A stretch of DNA of 19,831 bases, from assembly GCA_937892405.1 (NCBI GenBank), contig CALAFS010000122.1:1-19831 (forward strand), written 5' to 3'. A program made the translations under genes and the position numbers. Positions 6,405 to 13,656 of this stretch are shown in pieces. The stretch's first letter is position 1. Each line of letters starts with the position of its first letter. The stretch comes from an uncultured Clostridia bacterium (GTDB lineage Bacteria > Bacillota > Clostridia > Oscillospirales > CAG-272). The notes beneath the pieces are model-generated. The model did not search any database and had not been told where the DNA came from. It worked only from the letters and a program-made list of their open reading frames with translations.

Positions 6405-6989
6405 ATGCCGGCGAAAGTAAAAGTCACAAAAGAAATGATCGTTGATGCCGCCTTTGCGATCGCCCGTGAAACGGGAGCAGAGAACATCAACGCAAGAACC
6501 GTATCGGAAAAGCTGAATTGTTCCACACAGCCCGTTATGTATCATTTCGCAACGATAGGCGAATTGAAAAGAGCGGTCTATGAGAAGGCAGACCGCTATC
6601 ATTCGGAATATCTGATGAAGATAACCTGCCCGCAAAAAGGCGCTATGCTCGGAATCGGAATGAATTATATCCGTTTTGCGATCGAAGAGCCGCATTTATT
6701 CCGCTTTCTTTTCCAATCGGATTATTTTAACGGAAGTACAATGCTTGAGCTGATAGACGCCGAGGAGCTTATCCCCGTCCTTTCGGCTATGCAAGGGACT
6801 TTGGGCATCGGCATGGAAGAGACAAAAAAGGTTTTTCTGACGGTTTTTCTTTTTGCTCACGGATATGCAAGTATCATCGCCAACAACTCATTGAAATACG
6901 AGGAAGAGGTCATCAATTCCCATTTGGAACAGGCGTACAGGGGGGCGATATTGGCAGCGCGGGAGGATAAAAAGCAACTTACCCCCTGA
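6405..6989 (+). CDS. TetR/AcrR family transcriptional regulator
   Basis: A 194-residue regulator with an N-terminal helix-turn-helix (TKEMIVDAAFAIARETGAENINARTVSEKLN, with STQPVMYHF as recognition region) and a C-terminal helical ligand domain (NYIRFAIEEPHLFRFLFQSD, LFAHGYASIIANN). GGAGG (6392-6396) is 8 bases before ATG 6405. It aligns along its length with the TetR at 1889, notably YIRFA.EE..LF..LF and HG.AS.IA.N. Unlike that gene, no transporter follows on; the next gene is 89 bases downstream and looks to have its own signals. It is probably autorepressed through the tandem palindromes at 6358-6387. Its other targets, if any, are not in the visible neighbourhood. Confidence 0.92.
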   Translation: MPAKVKVTKEMIVDAAFAIARETGAENINARTVSEKLNCSTQPVMYHFATIGELKRAVYEKADRYHSEYLMKITCPQKGAMLGIGMNYIRFAIEEPHLFRFLFQSDYFNGSTMLELIDAEELIPVLSAMQGTLGIGMEETKKVFLTVFLFAHGYASIIANNSLKYEEEVINSHLEQAYRGAILAAREDKKQLTP

Positions 6990-7034
6990 TTTTCACAACT
7001 TATAGTCTCCGGTATAGATATGGAAACCATTTTG

Positions 7035-7043
7035 TGCTAAAAT
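7035..7043 (+). promoter_or_regulatory. Possible extended -10 promoter of the LytTR operon
   Basis: TGCTAAAAT is an extended -10 (TGn plus a 5/6 match to TATAAT), 36 bases before the LytTR start. No clear -35 is seen. The same TGC prefix occurs at the promoters ending at 4348 (+) and 16437 (-). Confidence 0.4.
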
Positions 7044-7078
7044 AATATTTCATTTCGGAACCGAAAGGAGGTGTGGAC

Positions 7079-7516
7079 ATGAAGGTGTCTCTGGAACAGG
7101 TCCCCCGGGACAAAGAGGAAGAAGTGATTGTTCGTTGTTATGACACACAGGAGAAATGGGTGGAAGCAATCCGTGCGGTGACCGCCGGAGAAGTTTCCGT
7201 CAGCGCCTTTACGGAAGAAAAAGTTTATCGGCTGAAACTCAGTGATGTTTATTACTTTGAGGTCGTGGATGGGTGCTCTTTTTTGTATTGCGAGAAATCC
7301 GTGTTCAAGTGCCGACAAAAGTTATATGAATTTGAAGAATTGTGTCGAAGCTCCATGCTTTTCCGATGCAGTAAGTCCATGATCCTGAATGCAGACAAGA
7401 TCCGGCATGTCCGCCCCACTGTATCCGGACGGTTTGAGGCGACGCTGACGAATAACGAAAAAGTGATCATTTCCCGACAGTATGTCGGCGAGTTGAAGCG
7501 GCTGCTCGGGGTGTAG
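7079..7516 (+). CDS. LytTR family DNA-binding regulator
   Basis: A 145-residue protein with no receiver domain. Residues about 45-145 match the LytTR DNA-binding domain: KVYRLKLSDVYYFEVVDG, then FKCRQKLYEFEEL, FRCSKSMILNADKIRHV and GRFEATLTNNEKVIISRQYVGELKRLLG. It is the short one-component form that is nearly always next to a DUF3021 membrane protein, as here. I chose ATG 7079 over GTG 7073 because the AGGAGG site (7066-7071) ends 7 bases before 7079 and abuts 7073. The stop codon forms part of the next gene's ribosome binding site, so the pair is tightly coupled. In known pairs the membrane partner is thought to hold the regulator in check (established for related BlsA/HdrRM-type systems, inferred here). 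Confidence 0.92.
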   Translation: MKVSLEQVPRDKEEEVIVRCYDTQEKWVEAIRAVTAGEVSVSAFTEEKVYRLKLSDVYYFEVVDGCSFLYCEKSVFKCRQKLYEFEELCRSSMLFRCSKSMILNADKIRHVRPTVSGRFEATLTNNEKVIISRQYVGELKRLLGV

Positions 7517-7525
7517 GAGGTACTT

Positions 7526-7963
7526 ATGAAAAAAATCGTCTTTTGGCTAAACCGCTTTGTGGTGGTCTACGGAATCATTATGCTCAGCACCTTTTTTATG
7601 TGTCTGATGTTCAATCCCTCTTCCGAATTGCCGGTGGTTTCTTTTTTTGGCAGATGTATCCTCTTCACCTTGGTGTGCATGGCTACATTGATCGTTTATT
7701 ATTCCGGGTCGGAACTGACCTTTAGGGGCTGGTGGATCCGCACGATACTGCATACGGTTCTTTTGGAGGCAGTTTTGCTCCCCCTTGCGCACCATTGGGA
7801 ATTTTGGTACGGACCGCTGGATGGGATCATTTATGCCGGTTTTATTCTGGCGGCGAAAATTCTTTGGCATCTGGTCGGCTTCGGTCGGAGCATCCGGACG
7901 GCGACACAGATCAATGAACAGCTTCTCAGACGCCAGAGTTGTCAGGAACAAGGAGGAGATTGA
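7526..7963 (+). CDS. DUF3021 family membrane protein
   Basis: A 145-residue protein with four predicted membrane helices (about residues 11-30, 42-62, 72-92 and 98-118) and a basic/polar C-terminal tail. Size, topology and position directly after a LytTR gene match DUF3021. Its AGGAGG site overlaps the upstream TAG stop and lies 5 bases before the ATG. It is expected to be the inner-membrane partner and probable inhibitor of the LytTR regulator. The TGA stop is immediately followed by the ATG of the next gene. Confidence 0.87.
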   Translation: MKKIVFWLNRFVVVYGIIMLSTFFMCLMFNPSSELPVVSFFGRCILFTLVCMATLIVYYSGSELTFRGWWIRTILHTVLLEAVLLPLAHHWEFWYGPLDGIIYAGFILAAKILWHLVGFGRSIRTATQINEQLLRRQSCQEQGGD

Positions 7964-8146
7964 ATGGAAGACTCCCAAAAAACAGAATGGCTCCGTTGCC
8001 CGAAATGCGGCGGAAAAACAAGGACACAGGTACGACCGCATACGGTACTGGAGGATTTTCCTCTGTTCTGTCCGAAGTGCAAATGCGCTTGTGTAATCCG
8101 CTTTAAGGGCGGGAAAATTGAAGAAATCAAAATGCCAGACGCTTAA
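7964..8146 (+). CDS. Cysteine-rich KTR domain protein
   Basis: A complete 60-residue protein that is almost all one domain: WLRCPKCGGKTRTQVRPH, then LEDFPLFCPKCK. Two CPxC pairs would bind one zinc ion as a ribbon, and the KTR motif gives the family its name (Cys_rich_KTR). AAGGAGGA lies 7 bases upstream and the start codon directly follows the DUF3021 stop, so it is the third gene of the LytTR operon. The family is small, has no known biochemical role and is often met on mobile or accessory DNA in Firmicutes. Its stop codon lies in the first base pair of the downstream terminator stem. Confidence 0.88.
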   Translation: MEDSQKTEWLRCPKCGGKTRTQVRPHTVLEDFPLFCPKCKCACVIRFKGGKIEEIKMPDA

Positions 8147-8191
8147 GACGCAGTGCAGACCGCAGACCCGGTTTGTACTGCGTCTGTTTTT
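8146..8191 (+). terminator. Terminator of the LytTR-DUF3021-KTR operon
   Basis: AGACGCAGT (8146-8154) pairs perfectly with ACTGCGTCT (8177-8185), and CAGACC/GGTTTG continues the stem inside with one G-U pair and single-base bulges. G plus five T follows. The last A of the upstream stop codon is part of the stem. Confidence 0.85.
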
Positions 8192-8268
8192 CAGAAAAAC
8201 ACAAGCCGAAATTAGGATTTGCAGGGAGAAAACGCAATCACTTTGCCGGGAAGTCGGGGACAAAAACC

Positions 8269-8913
8269 ATGCGGATACGAAACATATGTCAGATCGCCGG
8301 GAGCGTTGTCATCATACTGTCCATTGCCGTGTCTGTCGGTTTTCTTGTATCCGTAAGTCCGCCGAAGGATGAAGCAGAATCCTTTGATTATCCGCCCGCA
8401 TTCTTTTGCAAAGCCGAGTCAAATCATATTGATTATCAGACCGACGGAAAATGCGCGGCTTATGCTACCGCTTATCTTCTGCGGCACTTCGGGGAAGAAA
8501 CGAACGGCGAAGAGGTGTTTTTGAAACTAAAACGACCGGTTGGCTTCACTTCGGCAAACAGCATCACGGATGTTTTTGCGCAGCACGGCTATCGGGCAAA
8601 AGCCTTTCACGGATGCGTTGCCACATTGAAGCGGCGCTTGACAGAGGGGAATCCGATCATCGTATTTCTCCGGATACCGGAGGATACGCACTATGCGGTT
8701 GTTGTCGGCTATGACGAGGAGTACATATATCTCGCGGACTCTCTTGCGGAAAATGCCAATGTGTCGGATGAACAATACAACCGTATGTTGACCACGGAAG
8801 ATTTTGAAGATATATGGAAAACAGGGACACTGCTTCCCGACAATATTTATATCACAGTTTCAAAAAAGCAGACCGATACATGTACCTATCGAAAAGAGGG
8901 GCGCGACCGATGA
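8269..8913 (+). CDS. C39-like papain-fold cysteine protease, membrane-anchored
   Basis: A 214-residue protein. Residues about 8-29 are a hydrophobic N-terminal helix (signal anchor or signal peptide), placing the rest outside the cell. The catalytic set of the Peptidase_C39 / C39_2 group is visible: Gln57 and Cys62 in DYQTDGKCAAYATAYLLRHFG, His141 in DTHYAVVVGYD and Asp157 in YIYLADS. It is a stand-alone protease, not fused to an ABC exporter, so it is not a bacteriocin-leader peptidase of the usual kind. I prefer ATG 8269 to a TTG at 8173 because the latter lies inside the preceding terminator. A weak GGGGA site lies 8 bases upstream. No promoter was found in 8192-8268. The stop overlaps the next start as ATGA, so the hydrolase downstream is translationally coupled. 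Confidence 0.82.
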   Translation: MRIRNICQIAGSVVIILSIAVSVGFLVSVSPPKDEAESFDYPPAFFCKAESNHIDYQTDGKCAAYATAYLLRHFGEETNGEEVFLKLKRPVGFTSANSITDVFAQHGYRAKAFHGCVATLKRRLTEGNPIIVFLRIPEDTHYAVVVGYDEEYIYLADSLAENANVSDEQYNRMLTTEDFEDIWKTGTLLPDNIYITVSKKQTDTCTYRKEGRDR

Positions 8914-9842
8914 TATTCTTGTTTTTCTTGCCTTTGATTTTGCTTGTAGGCTATTTCTGCATTGCCTTCTTTGTCAATGCCGCGATGTTCAAGCCATACA
9001 AAAAAATAAAGCCATCGTCCGACGGGCGCAAGGTGATTTTTCCGAGTGGCAGAAACCGTCTTGCCGGTTATCTCTGGAACGAGTCGGGAACGCGCGGTCT
9101 TATTGTTTTTGCCCATGGAATGGGAACCGGAATCGGGTATTATCTACCGGAAATTCATCACTTTGCCGCACAGGGATATAAGGTGTTCGCCTTTGAATAC
9201 AGCGGCTACCCGGGGAGTTCCGGGCATTTTTACGGCTTTCCGCAGGCGGTAACCGATCTGAAAAACGCACTTGATTTTATAGATGACGGTTCACTTCCCG
9301 TCATTCTGATGGGGCACAGTATGGGTGCCTATGCTGTCTGTGCATTGCGGCATAACAAGCCGGTGACCGGAATCGTCGCCTATGCGCCGTTTTCCTCCCC
9401 TCGTGAGGCTATGATCGCGGAGGCGATCGGAAGAAATCGGAAAGGCGGAAAGCTTTTGTGCGCTCTGATCCTGCCGACACAGCACATTCTGTTCGGCAGA
9501 GAATGCAATCCGACCGCCATAGCGGGACTTTCCCGCGCCAATGTACCGACGCTTGTTCTGCAAGGGAGCGAGGACAGGGAAGTGACCCCCGACGGCTGTG
9601 CTCTGTATGCGCATCGCGGCGAACTGTCCGATGTTCCCGTCACCTTTCGGCTGATCGGGGAGAAAGGGAGCGATGGGCATATGACGGTTATCCGGAAAAA
9701 AGACAGTCAAACGGTCAATGAAGACACCGTCCGGTATGTCGATGCGTTTCTTGATGCAATACTGCCCGATGAGACCTGTCAAACACATGTAACAACGATC
9801 CGATCGGAAATCGGTACCGAACCGACGGCATTGGAAAAATAA
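8910..9842 (+). CDS. Membrane-anchored alpha/beta hydrolase
   Basis: A 310-residue serine hydrolase. Residues 1-24 form one hydrophobic helix (MIFLFFLPLILLVGYFCIAF), so the enzyme is tethered to the membrane with its catalytic domain probably outside. The fold is shown by LIVFAHGMGTGIGYYLPE (oxyanion region), the nucleophile elbow GHSMG with Ser137, Asp222 in QGSEDREV and His257 in SDGHMTVI. It resembles the YqkD/BAAT-like and 'alpha/beta hydrolase of unknown function' groups; the substrate (acyl ester, lipid or peptide) cannot be told. The ATGA overlap with the C39-like gene suggests the two act together at the cell surface. The C-terminal tail after the His is polar and likely disordered. 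Confidence 0.88.
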   Translation: MIFLFFLPLILLVGYFCIAFFVNAAMFKPYKKIKPSSDGRKVIFPSGRNRLAGYLWNESGTRGLIVFAHGMGTGIGYYLPEIHHFAAQGYKVFAFEYSGYPGSSGHFYGFPQAVTDLKNALDFIDDGSLPVILMGHSMGAYAVCALRHNKPVTGIVAYAPFSSPREAMIAEAIGRNRKGGKLLCALILPTQHILFGRECNPTAIAGLSRANVPTLVLQGSEDREVTPDGCALYAHRGELSDVPVTFRLIGEKGSDGHMTVIRKKDSQTVNEDTVRYVDAFLDAILPDETCQTHVTTIRSEIGTEPTALEK

Positions 9843-9859
9843 AATTTATGGAGTAACAT

Positions 9860-10357
9860 ATGATGAAAAACAGCGCATTGGTCGTCATCGACCTTCAAAA
9901 CGACATTACGAAAAATTACAGAGAAATCATCGAAAAAGTCAATGAAGCGATTGATCTGGCAGTCAAAAAAGGATTGCACATCGTTTACATTCAGCATAAC
10001 AATCTGTCCGACGGGACAAGAACCTTCAAACCCGGGACACACGGTGCAGAGCTCGTGCCGGAGATGAAAGTGGTATCCGACCATATCTTCATAAAGTCAA
10101 AAAGCAATGCACTGACAAGTGAGGCGTTCGCCGCATTCATTCGGGAATACGGCATTACCGAATTTTATATTATCGGCGCAGACGCCGCGGCTTGTATCAA
10201 GTCCACCTGTTTCAATATGACAAAGAGCGGCTATACCGTTCATGTGCTGTCGGATTGCATCACAAGTTATGATAAAAAGAAATTGCCGGAGATGTTTGCC
10301 TATTATGAGAGCAAGGGTTGTTCTGTCATGACACTCGGTGAGACTGTTAAAGGGTAA
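9860..10357 (+). CDS. Isochorismatase-like cysteine hydrolase
   Basis: A 165-residue enzyme of the isochorismatase/nicotinamidase superfamily. The catalytic triad is Asp11 in VVIDLQND, Lys79 in HIFIKSKSNAL and Cys112 in GADAAACIKST. The cis-peptide motif before the Cys (GADAAAC, usually G..TD.C) is in place. Members hydrolyse amides or vinyl ethers such as nicotinamide, N-carbamoyl compounds or isochorismate; this sequence lacks the marks that would fix one. It starts 17 bases after the hydrolase gene with GGAG 6 bases before the first of two ATG codons (9860, 9863). It ends 8 bases before the deaminase-like gene, suggesting a shared small-molecule pathway, perhaps pyridine or pyrimidine salvage (inference). 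Confidence 0.88.
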   Translation: MMKNSALVVIDLQNDITKNYREIIEKVNEAIDLAVKKGLHIVYIQHNNLSDGTRTFKPGTHGAELVPEMKVVSDHIFIKSKSNALTSEAFAAFIREYGITEFYIIGADAAACIKSTCFNMTKSGYTVHVLSDCITSYDKKKLPEMFAYYESKGCSVMTLGETVKG

Positions 10358-10365
10358 AGATCATC

Positions 10366-10797
10366 ATGGATATATGGGAAAAGCTCTATCATAGGGCGGA
10401 AAAAGAATATCATCCCGAAGATGTAAGCCCTTTTATCCTGGCGCATCATGTGGTATGCGCTTTGGAAAGCGAGGACGGAACGATCTTTACGGGCTTTTGC
10501 ATAGAGGCGTGCAGTGGGGTAATGAACCTGTGCGCCGAACGGGTCGCCGCATTGAATATGTATGTAAGCAGCGGTCAGACGCGAATAAAAAGACTGATCG
10601 CCTTTCGGGACAGGGCTCCGTTTGGCGGTGGGAGCGGGATGCCGTGCGGTGCGTGCCGTGAGTTTCTGTATCAACTGAACGAGGAAAACGAGAACGCGGA
10701 AATCATGGTGGATTATGAAAGCGGAAGAACCGTTACCCTCAAAGAACTAATGCCCGGCTTTTGGGGAAAAGAACGCTATTTTGACGGCAAATTATAA
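10366..10797 (+). CDS. Cytidine-deaminase-fold protein
   Basis: A 143-residue protein of the CDA/blasticidin deaminase group. The zinc site is C-A-E at residues 56-58 (Cys56 ligand, Glu58 proton shuttle) and P-C-G-A-C with Cys94 and Cys97. FGGGSGMPCGACREFLYQL is typical. Length fits homotetrameric Cdd. The substrate-binding motif that normally reads N-x-E (contacting the ribose) reads C-I-E here (FCIEACS), so the Asn is lost while the Glu is kept. This argues for a substrate other than plain cytidine. It follows the isochorismatase-like gene by 8 bases, and no clear Shine-Dalgarno is seen beyond GGGTAAAG, so coupling is likely. It is expected in the cytoplasm. Metal binding is confident; the substrate is not. 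Confidence 0.85.
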   Translation: MDIWEKLYHRAEKEYHPEDVSPFILAHHVVCALESEDGTIFTGFCIEACSGVMNLCAERVAALNMYVSSGQTRIKRLIAFRDRAPFGGGSGMPCGACREFLYQLNEENENAEIMVDYESGRTVTLKELMPGFWGKERYFDGKL

Positions 10798-10871
10798 GGC
10801 AGAAAAGATAATCGACAGCATTGCAACACCGGAGATCGCGCTGCCGATAGTACAGTATAGGAGAAAATAAA

Positions 10872-11615
10872 ATGAAAAAATTGTATGAGAGAAGCGAGTT
10901 GGCTTTTTCGATTGTGTGGATCGTGGTTTATTGCGTTTTGCAATCCCTTGCCAATCCGCTGGGTAAAATCATCGGGATCGAATATTCGGCAAGTGCGCTT
11001 TTCTGCATTTTGCAGACAATTGTTCTGTTAGTCTTTATCCTGAAGAACCGTTTGCAGAATCGGTATGGACTTTGTAAATCTCCCGTTCCGACATGGCGCT
11101 TTCTTTTTTATGTACCGCTTGTCGTTTTGGCATCGGGGAATCTTTGGAACGGCGTCGCCCTCAATTACTCACCAGCGGAAACGGTTTGCCGTGTTGTGTG
11201 CATGCTTTGCGTCGGATTCTTGGAGGAAGTGATCTTCCGGGGGCTTTTGTTTGTTGCTATCGCAAAGGATAATGTCAGATCTGCCATTGTCATCTCAAGT
11301 ATAACCTTCGGTATCGGGCATGTCATTAACCTTTTTAACGGCAGCGGTATGAATCTGATAAGCAATCTGTGTCAGATCGTCTTTGCGATCGCGGTCGGCT
11401 TTCTGCTTGTCACGATTTTTTATCGCGGCGGGAGCCTGTTTCCTTGCATCATCGTTCATTCCGCCATCAATACGCTCGGCACTTTTGCAAATGACACGAG
11501 CCTTACTACGGAAATGCAGTTGCTTCATCTCGCAATTCTGATTGTTATAACGGTCGCCTATACCTTGATACTTACAAGAACCCTTCCGAAAAATCCTTTG
11601 GCAAAAGGGGATTGA
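10872..11615 (+). CDS. CPBP family intramembrane glutamic protease
   Basis: A 247-residue polytopic protein with about seven to eight predicted membrane helices. The Abi/CPBP motifs are present: EE at residues 118-119 in FLEEVIFRGLLF (EExxFR), a His in FGIGHVINL, and HSAIN near the C-terminus. In this family (Rce1-like) the Glu and His residues catalyse proteolysis in the membrane; bacterial members often process or give immunity to peptides. AGGAGA lies 7 bases before the ATG. The 74 bases upstream hold no promoter that I can defend. No bacteriocin gene is visible nearby, so an immunity role is only a possibility. Confidence 0.88.
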   Translation: MKKLYERSELAFSIVWIVVYCVLQSLANPLGKIIGIEYSASALFCILQTIVLLVFILKNRLQNRYGLCKSPVPTWRFLFYVPLVVLASGNLWNGVALNYSPAETVCRVVCMLCVGFLEEVIFRGLLFVAIAKDNVRSAIVISSITFGIGHVINLFNGSGMNLISNLCQIVFAIAVGFLLVTIFYRGGSLFPCIIVHSAINTLGTFANDTSLTTEMQLLHLAILIVITVAYTLILTRTLPKNPLAKGD

Positions 11616-11640
11616 AATAAAAATTCAAGTGTTTTAATAT
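11612..11640 (+). promoter_or_regulatory. Possible promoter of the DUF3795 gene
   Basis: TTGAAA (11612-11617), 17-base spacer, TAATAT (11635-11640, 4/6 match). The -35 overlaps the CPBP stop codon and is part of an inverted repeat TTGAA-ATAAAAA-TTCAA. Confidence 0.4.
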
Positions 11641-11668
11641 ATATAAATTCTGATTTGCGGAGGCAACC

Positions 11669-12031
11669 ATGAAGAGTACAAATCAACTGATCGGCTGTTG
11701 CGGACTGGACTGCGAAAGGTGCGACGCCAGAATCGCAACGATTACAAACAACGACGCCCTGCGAGAGAAAACCGCCGCGCTTTGGACAAAGCTCAACGGC
11801 GTGCCGATCACGCCGGAAATGATCAACTGCACCGGCTGTCGGATCGACGGTGCAAAAACACCATTTTGTGACAAGCTCTGTCCCATACATAACTGCGTCC
11901 GGGAAAAGGGATTAGATACCTGTGCCGACTGCGGGCAGATAGATGGATGTTCAACGCTGGGACGCATCTCCGTAAACAGCCCGTTTGTTTTGGAAAATCT
12001 GAACCGGCTTCGGGGGGGAGAAGCGGAATGA
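11669..12031 (+). CDS. DUF3795 domain protein
   Basis: A 120-residue Cys-rich protein that fits DUF3795: it opens with IGCCGLDCERCDARIAT, continues with INCTGCRIDG and CDKLCPIHNCVREKG, and ends with CADCGQIDGCSTLG. At least four Cys pairs suggest zinc or iron-sulfur binding. It is complete, soluble and of normal length for the family. GGAGG is 8 bases from the ATG. The family is widespread in anaerobic Firmicutes and archaea and has no known function. The next gene begins 22 bases downstream. Confidence 0.88.
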   Translation: MKSTNQLIGCCGLDCERCDARIATITNNDALREKTAALWTKLNGVPITPEMINCTGCRIDGAKTPFCDKLCPIHNCVREKGLDTCADCGQIDGCSTLGRISVNSPFVLENLNRLRGGEAE

Positions 12032-12053
12032 AACAGATTGAGAGGCGGCAATT

Positions 12054-12917
12054 ATGGTAAAAATCGCCGTACTGCTGGAAAACACGACGGAGTCGTCAAA
12101 ACTGAAATGCAAGCACGGGCTTTCTCTGTATGCGGAGACGGAAAATCATAAAATCCTTTTTGATATGGGTCCGAACGACCTCTTTTTGAAAAATGCCGAC
12201 GCGCTCGGGGTGGATATTGCCGATATTGACATTGCCGTGATTTCGCACGGTCATGTCGATCACTGCGGCGGGCTGAAATATTTCTTGGCAAAGAATCGAA
12301 AAGCAAAGATTTATCTTCGTCCGCAGACTATGGAAGCGCACTATGCCAAAGTCCTCGGGATTCCTTTCTATGTCGGAATAGACAGGGCACTTCCGTCCGC
12401 AGACCGATTTATATTTACCGATGAAATTCATGCGATTGATGATGAGATCATGCTGTTTTCCGAAGTATCCGGAAAATTCCCGCTGCCGGGATCGGACGGC
12501 AATCTGTTTATGAAAAGAAACGGGAGAATAATCCCGGATGATTTTTGTCATGAACAGAATCTCATGATCACATCCGGCGACAGTCGGATTCTGATCTGCG
12601 GATGCGCTCATACCGGTATTGTAAATATCGTTCGTCGGGTAAAAGCAATCACCGGGGAAGATCCGACCGCAGTGATCGGCGGAATGCACCTTTATGAACC
12701 GATGGGGAAGCATTATGAAAGCTGGGAATACATCGCGGGTGTTGCCGCCGCATTGGCAGAAGTTAAATCGTCTTACTATACCTGTCACTGTACAGGTAAA
12801 AAAGCGTATGAAAAAATGAAGCCTCGCTTGGGAGATCGCCTGACCTGCCTGCACACCGGTGCGATGCTTGAAATATATTCTGAGAAAATTATGAAAACCG
12901 TATCTGATAAAGCATGA
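12054..12917 (+). CDS. Metallo-beta-lactamase fold hydrolase
   Basis: A 287-residue MBL-fold enzyme. The metal motif is His65, His67, Asp69 and His70 in SHGHVDHCGG; further ligands are likely the His in CGCAHTGIVNI, the Asp in KILFDMG and the late His in TCHCTGKKAYEKM. KHGLSLYAETENHKILFDMGP and GGMHLYEP are typical of the group annotated as 7,8-dihydropterin-6-yl-methyl-4-(beta-D-ribofuranosyl)aminobenzene 5'-phosphate synthase-like proteins, found in anaerobes and archaea. That name comes from a methanogen pathway and probably does not describe the reaction here. The start is set by GAGGCGG about 8 bases upstream. It follows DUF3795 by 22 bases and probably shares its transcript. Confidence 0.9.
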   Translation: MVKIAVLLENTTESSKLKCKHGLSLYAETENHKILFDMGPNDLFLKNADALGVDIADIDIAVISHGHVDHCGGLKYFLAKNRKAKIYLRPQTMEAHYAKVLGIPFYVGIDRALPSADRFIFTDEIHAIDDEIMLFSEVSGKFPLPGSDGNLFMKRNGRIIPDDFCHEQNLMITSGDSRILICGCAHTGIVNIVRRVKAITGEDPTAVIGGMHLYEPMGKHYESWEYIAGVAAALAEVKSSYYTCHCTGKKAYEKMKPRLGDRLTCLHTGAMLEIYSEKIMKTVSDKA

Positions 12918-12942
12918 AAGTGCTGCGAAAAAGGAGAAAAAT

Positions 12943-13656
12943 ATGCTGAAGATTGAACATTTGTCAAAAAAATATGGGGAAAAGAAGGCTGTCGACGATT
13001 TGAATCTGCACATTACCCCCGGAGAAATTTATGGTTTTATCGGTCATAACGGTGCCGGTAAGACAACGACGCTGAAATCCGTGGCAGGCATTTTGCAATT
13101 CGACACAGGAGAAATTTATATTGACGGCAAATCCATTCGTACACAGCCGTTGGAGTGCAAGCGTAGTTTTGCCTACATCCCCGATAATCCCGATCTGTAC
13201 GATTACATGACGGGAATCAGATATCTGAATTTCATCGCGGATATTTTTGATGTCAGCGCCGAAGAGCGACAGACGCGTATCCGTAAATACGGAGATCTTT
13301 TTGAACTGACAGGAGATCTGGCGCAGCCCATCGCCGCCTATTCCCACGGCATGAAGCAGAAGCTGGCAATTATCTCCGCATGGCTGCATCAGCCAAAACT
13401 GATCCTCATGGATGAGCCCTTTGTCGGACTTGACCCGAAGGCATCTCACCTCTTGAAAGGGATGATGCGTGAGGTCTGCGATGCGGGCGGCGCGATTTTC
13501 TTCTCCACCCATGTGCTGGAGGTGGCGGAAAAGCTCTGCGATAAGGTGGCGATCATCAAGGGCGGAAAACTGATTCGCTCCGGTACCATGGAGGCGGTCA
13601 AAGGCGATGATTCTCTGGAGGATGTATTCTTGGAATTGGAGGGAGAATCATGCTGA
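12943..13656 (+). CDS. ABC transporter ATP-binding protein, ABC-2 type
   Basis: A 237-residue ATPase. Walker A GHNGAGKTT is at residues 34-42, the signature is YSHGMKQKL at 133-141 (SHGM in place of SGG), Walker B LILMDEPFVGLD is at 153-164, and the H-loop is in FFSTHVLEVAEKLCD. The SHGMKQKL signature and FVGLDP are characteristic of EcsA/CcmA-like drug or peptide exporters. AAGGAG is 6 bases before ATG 12943. Its TGA overlaps the ATG of the permease by 7 bases, so the two are made together. A substrate cannot be named. Confidence 0.93.
   Translation: MLKIEHLSKKYGEKKAVDDLNLHITPGEIYGFIGHNGAGKTTTLKSVAGILQFDTGEIYIDGKSIRTQPLECKRSFAYIPDNPDLYDYMTGIRYLNFIADIFDVSAEERQTRIRKYGDLFELTGDLAQPIAAYSHGMKQKLAIISAWLHQPKLILMDEPFVGLDPKASHLLKGMMREVCDAGGAIFFSTHVLEVAEKLCDKVAIIKGGKLIRSGTMEAVKGDDSLEDVFLELEGESC

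Noticed and set aside
7547..8263. A 238-codon minus-strand frame
   Set aside because: It covers DUF3021, the KTR gene and a terminator on the other strand and has no start signal or domain.
8269..11615. A bacteriocin processing and immunity cluster made of the C39-like protease and the CPBP protein
   Set aside because: No double-glycine leader peptide or C39-ABC exporter is visible, and unrelated enzymes lie between them.
12096..13013. A 305-codon minus-strand frame
   Set aside because: It is antisense to the MBL-fold gene with its intact HxHxDH motif, and crosses the start of the next ABC gene.
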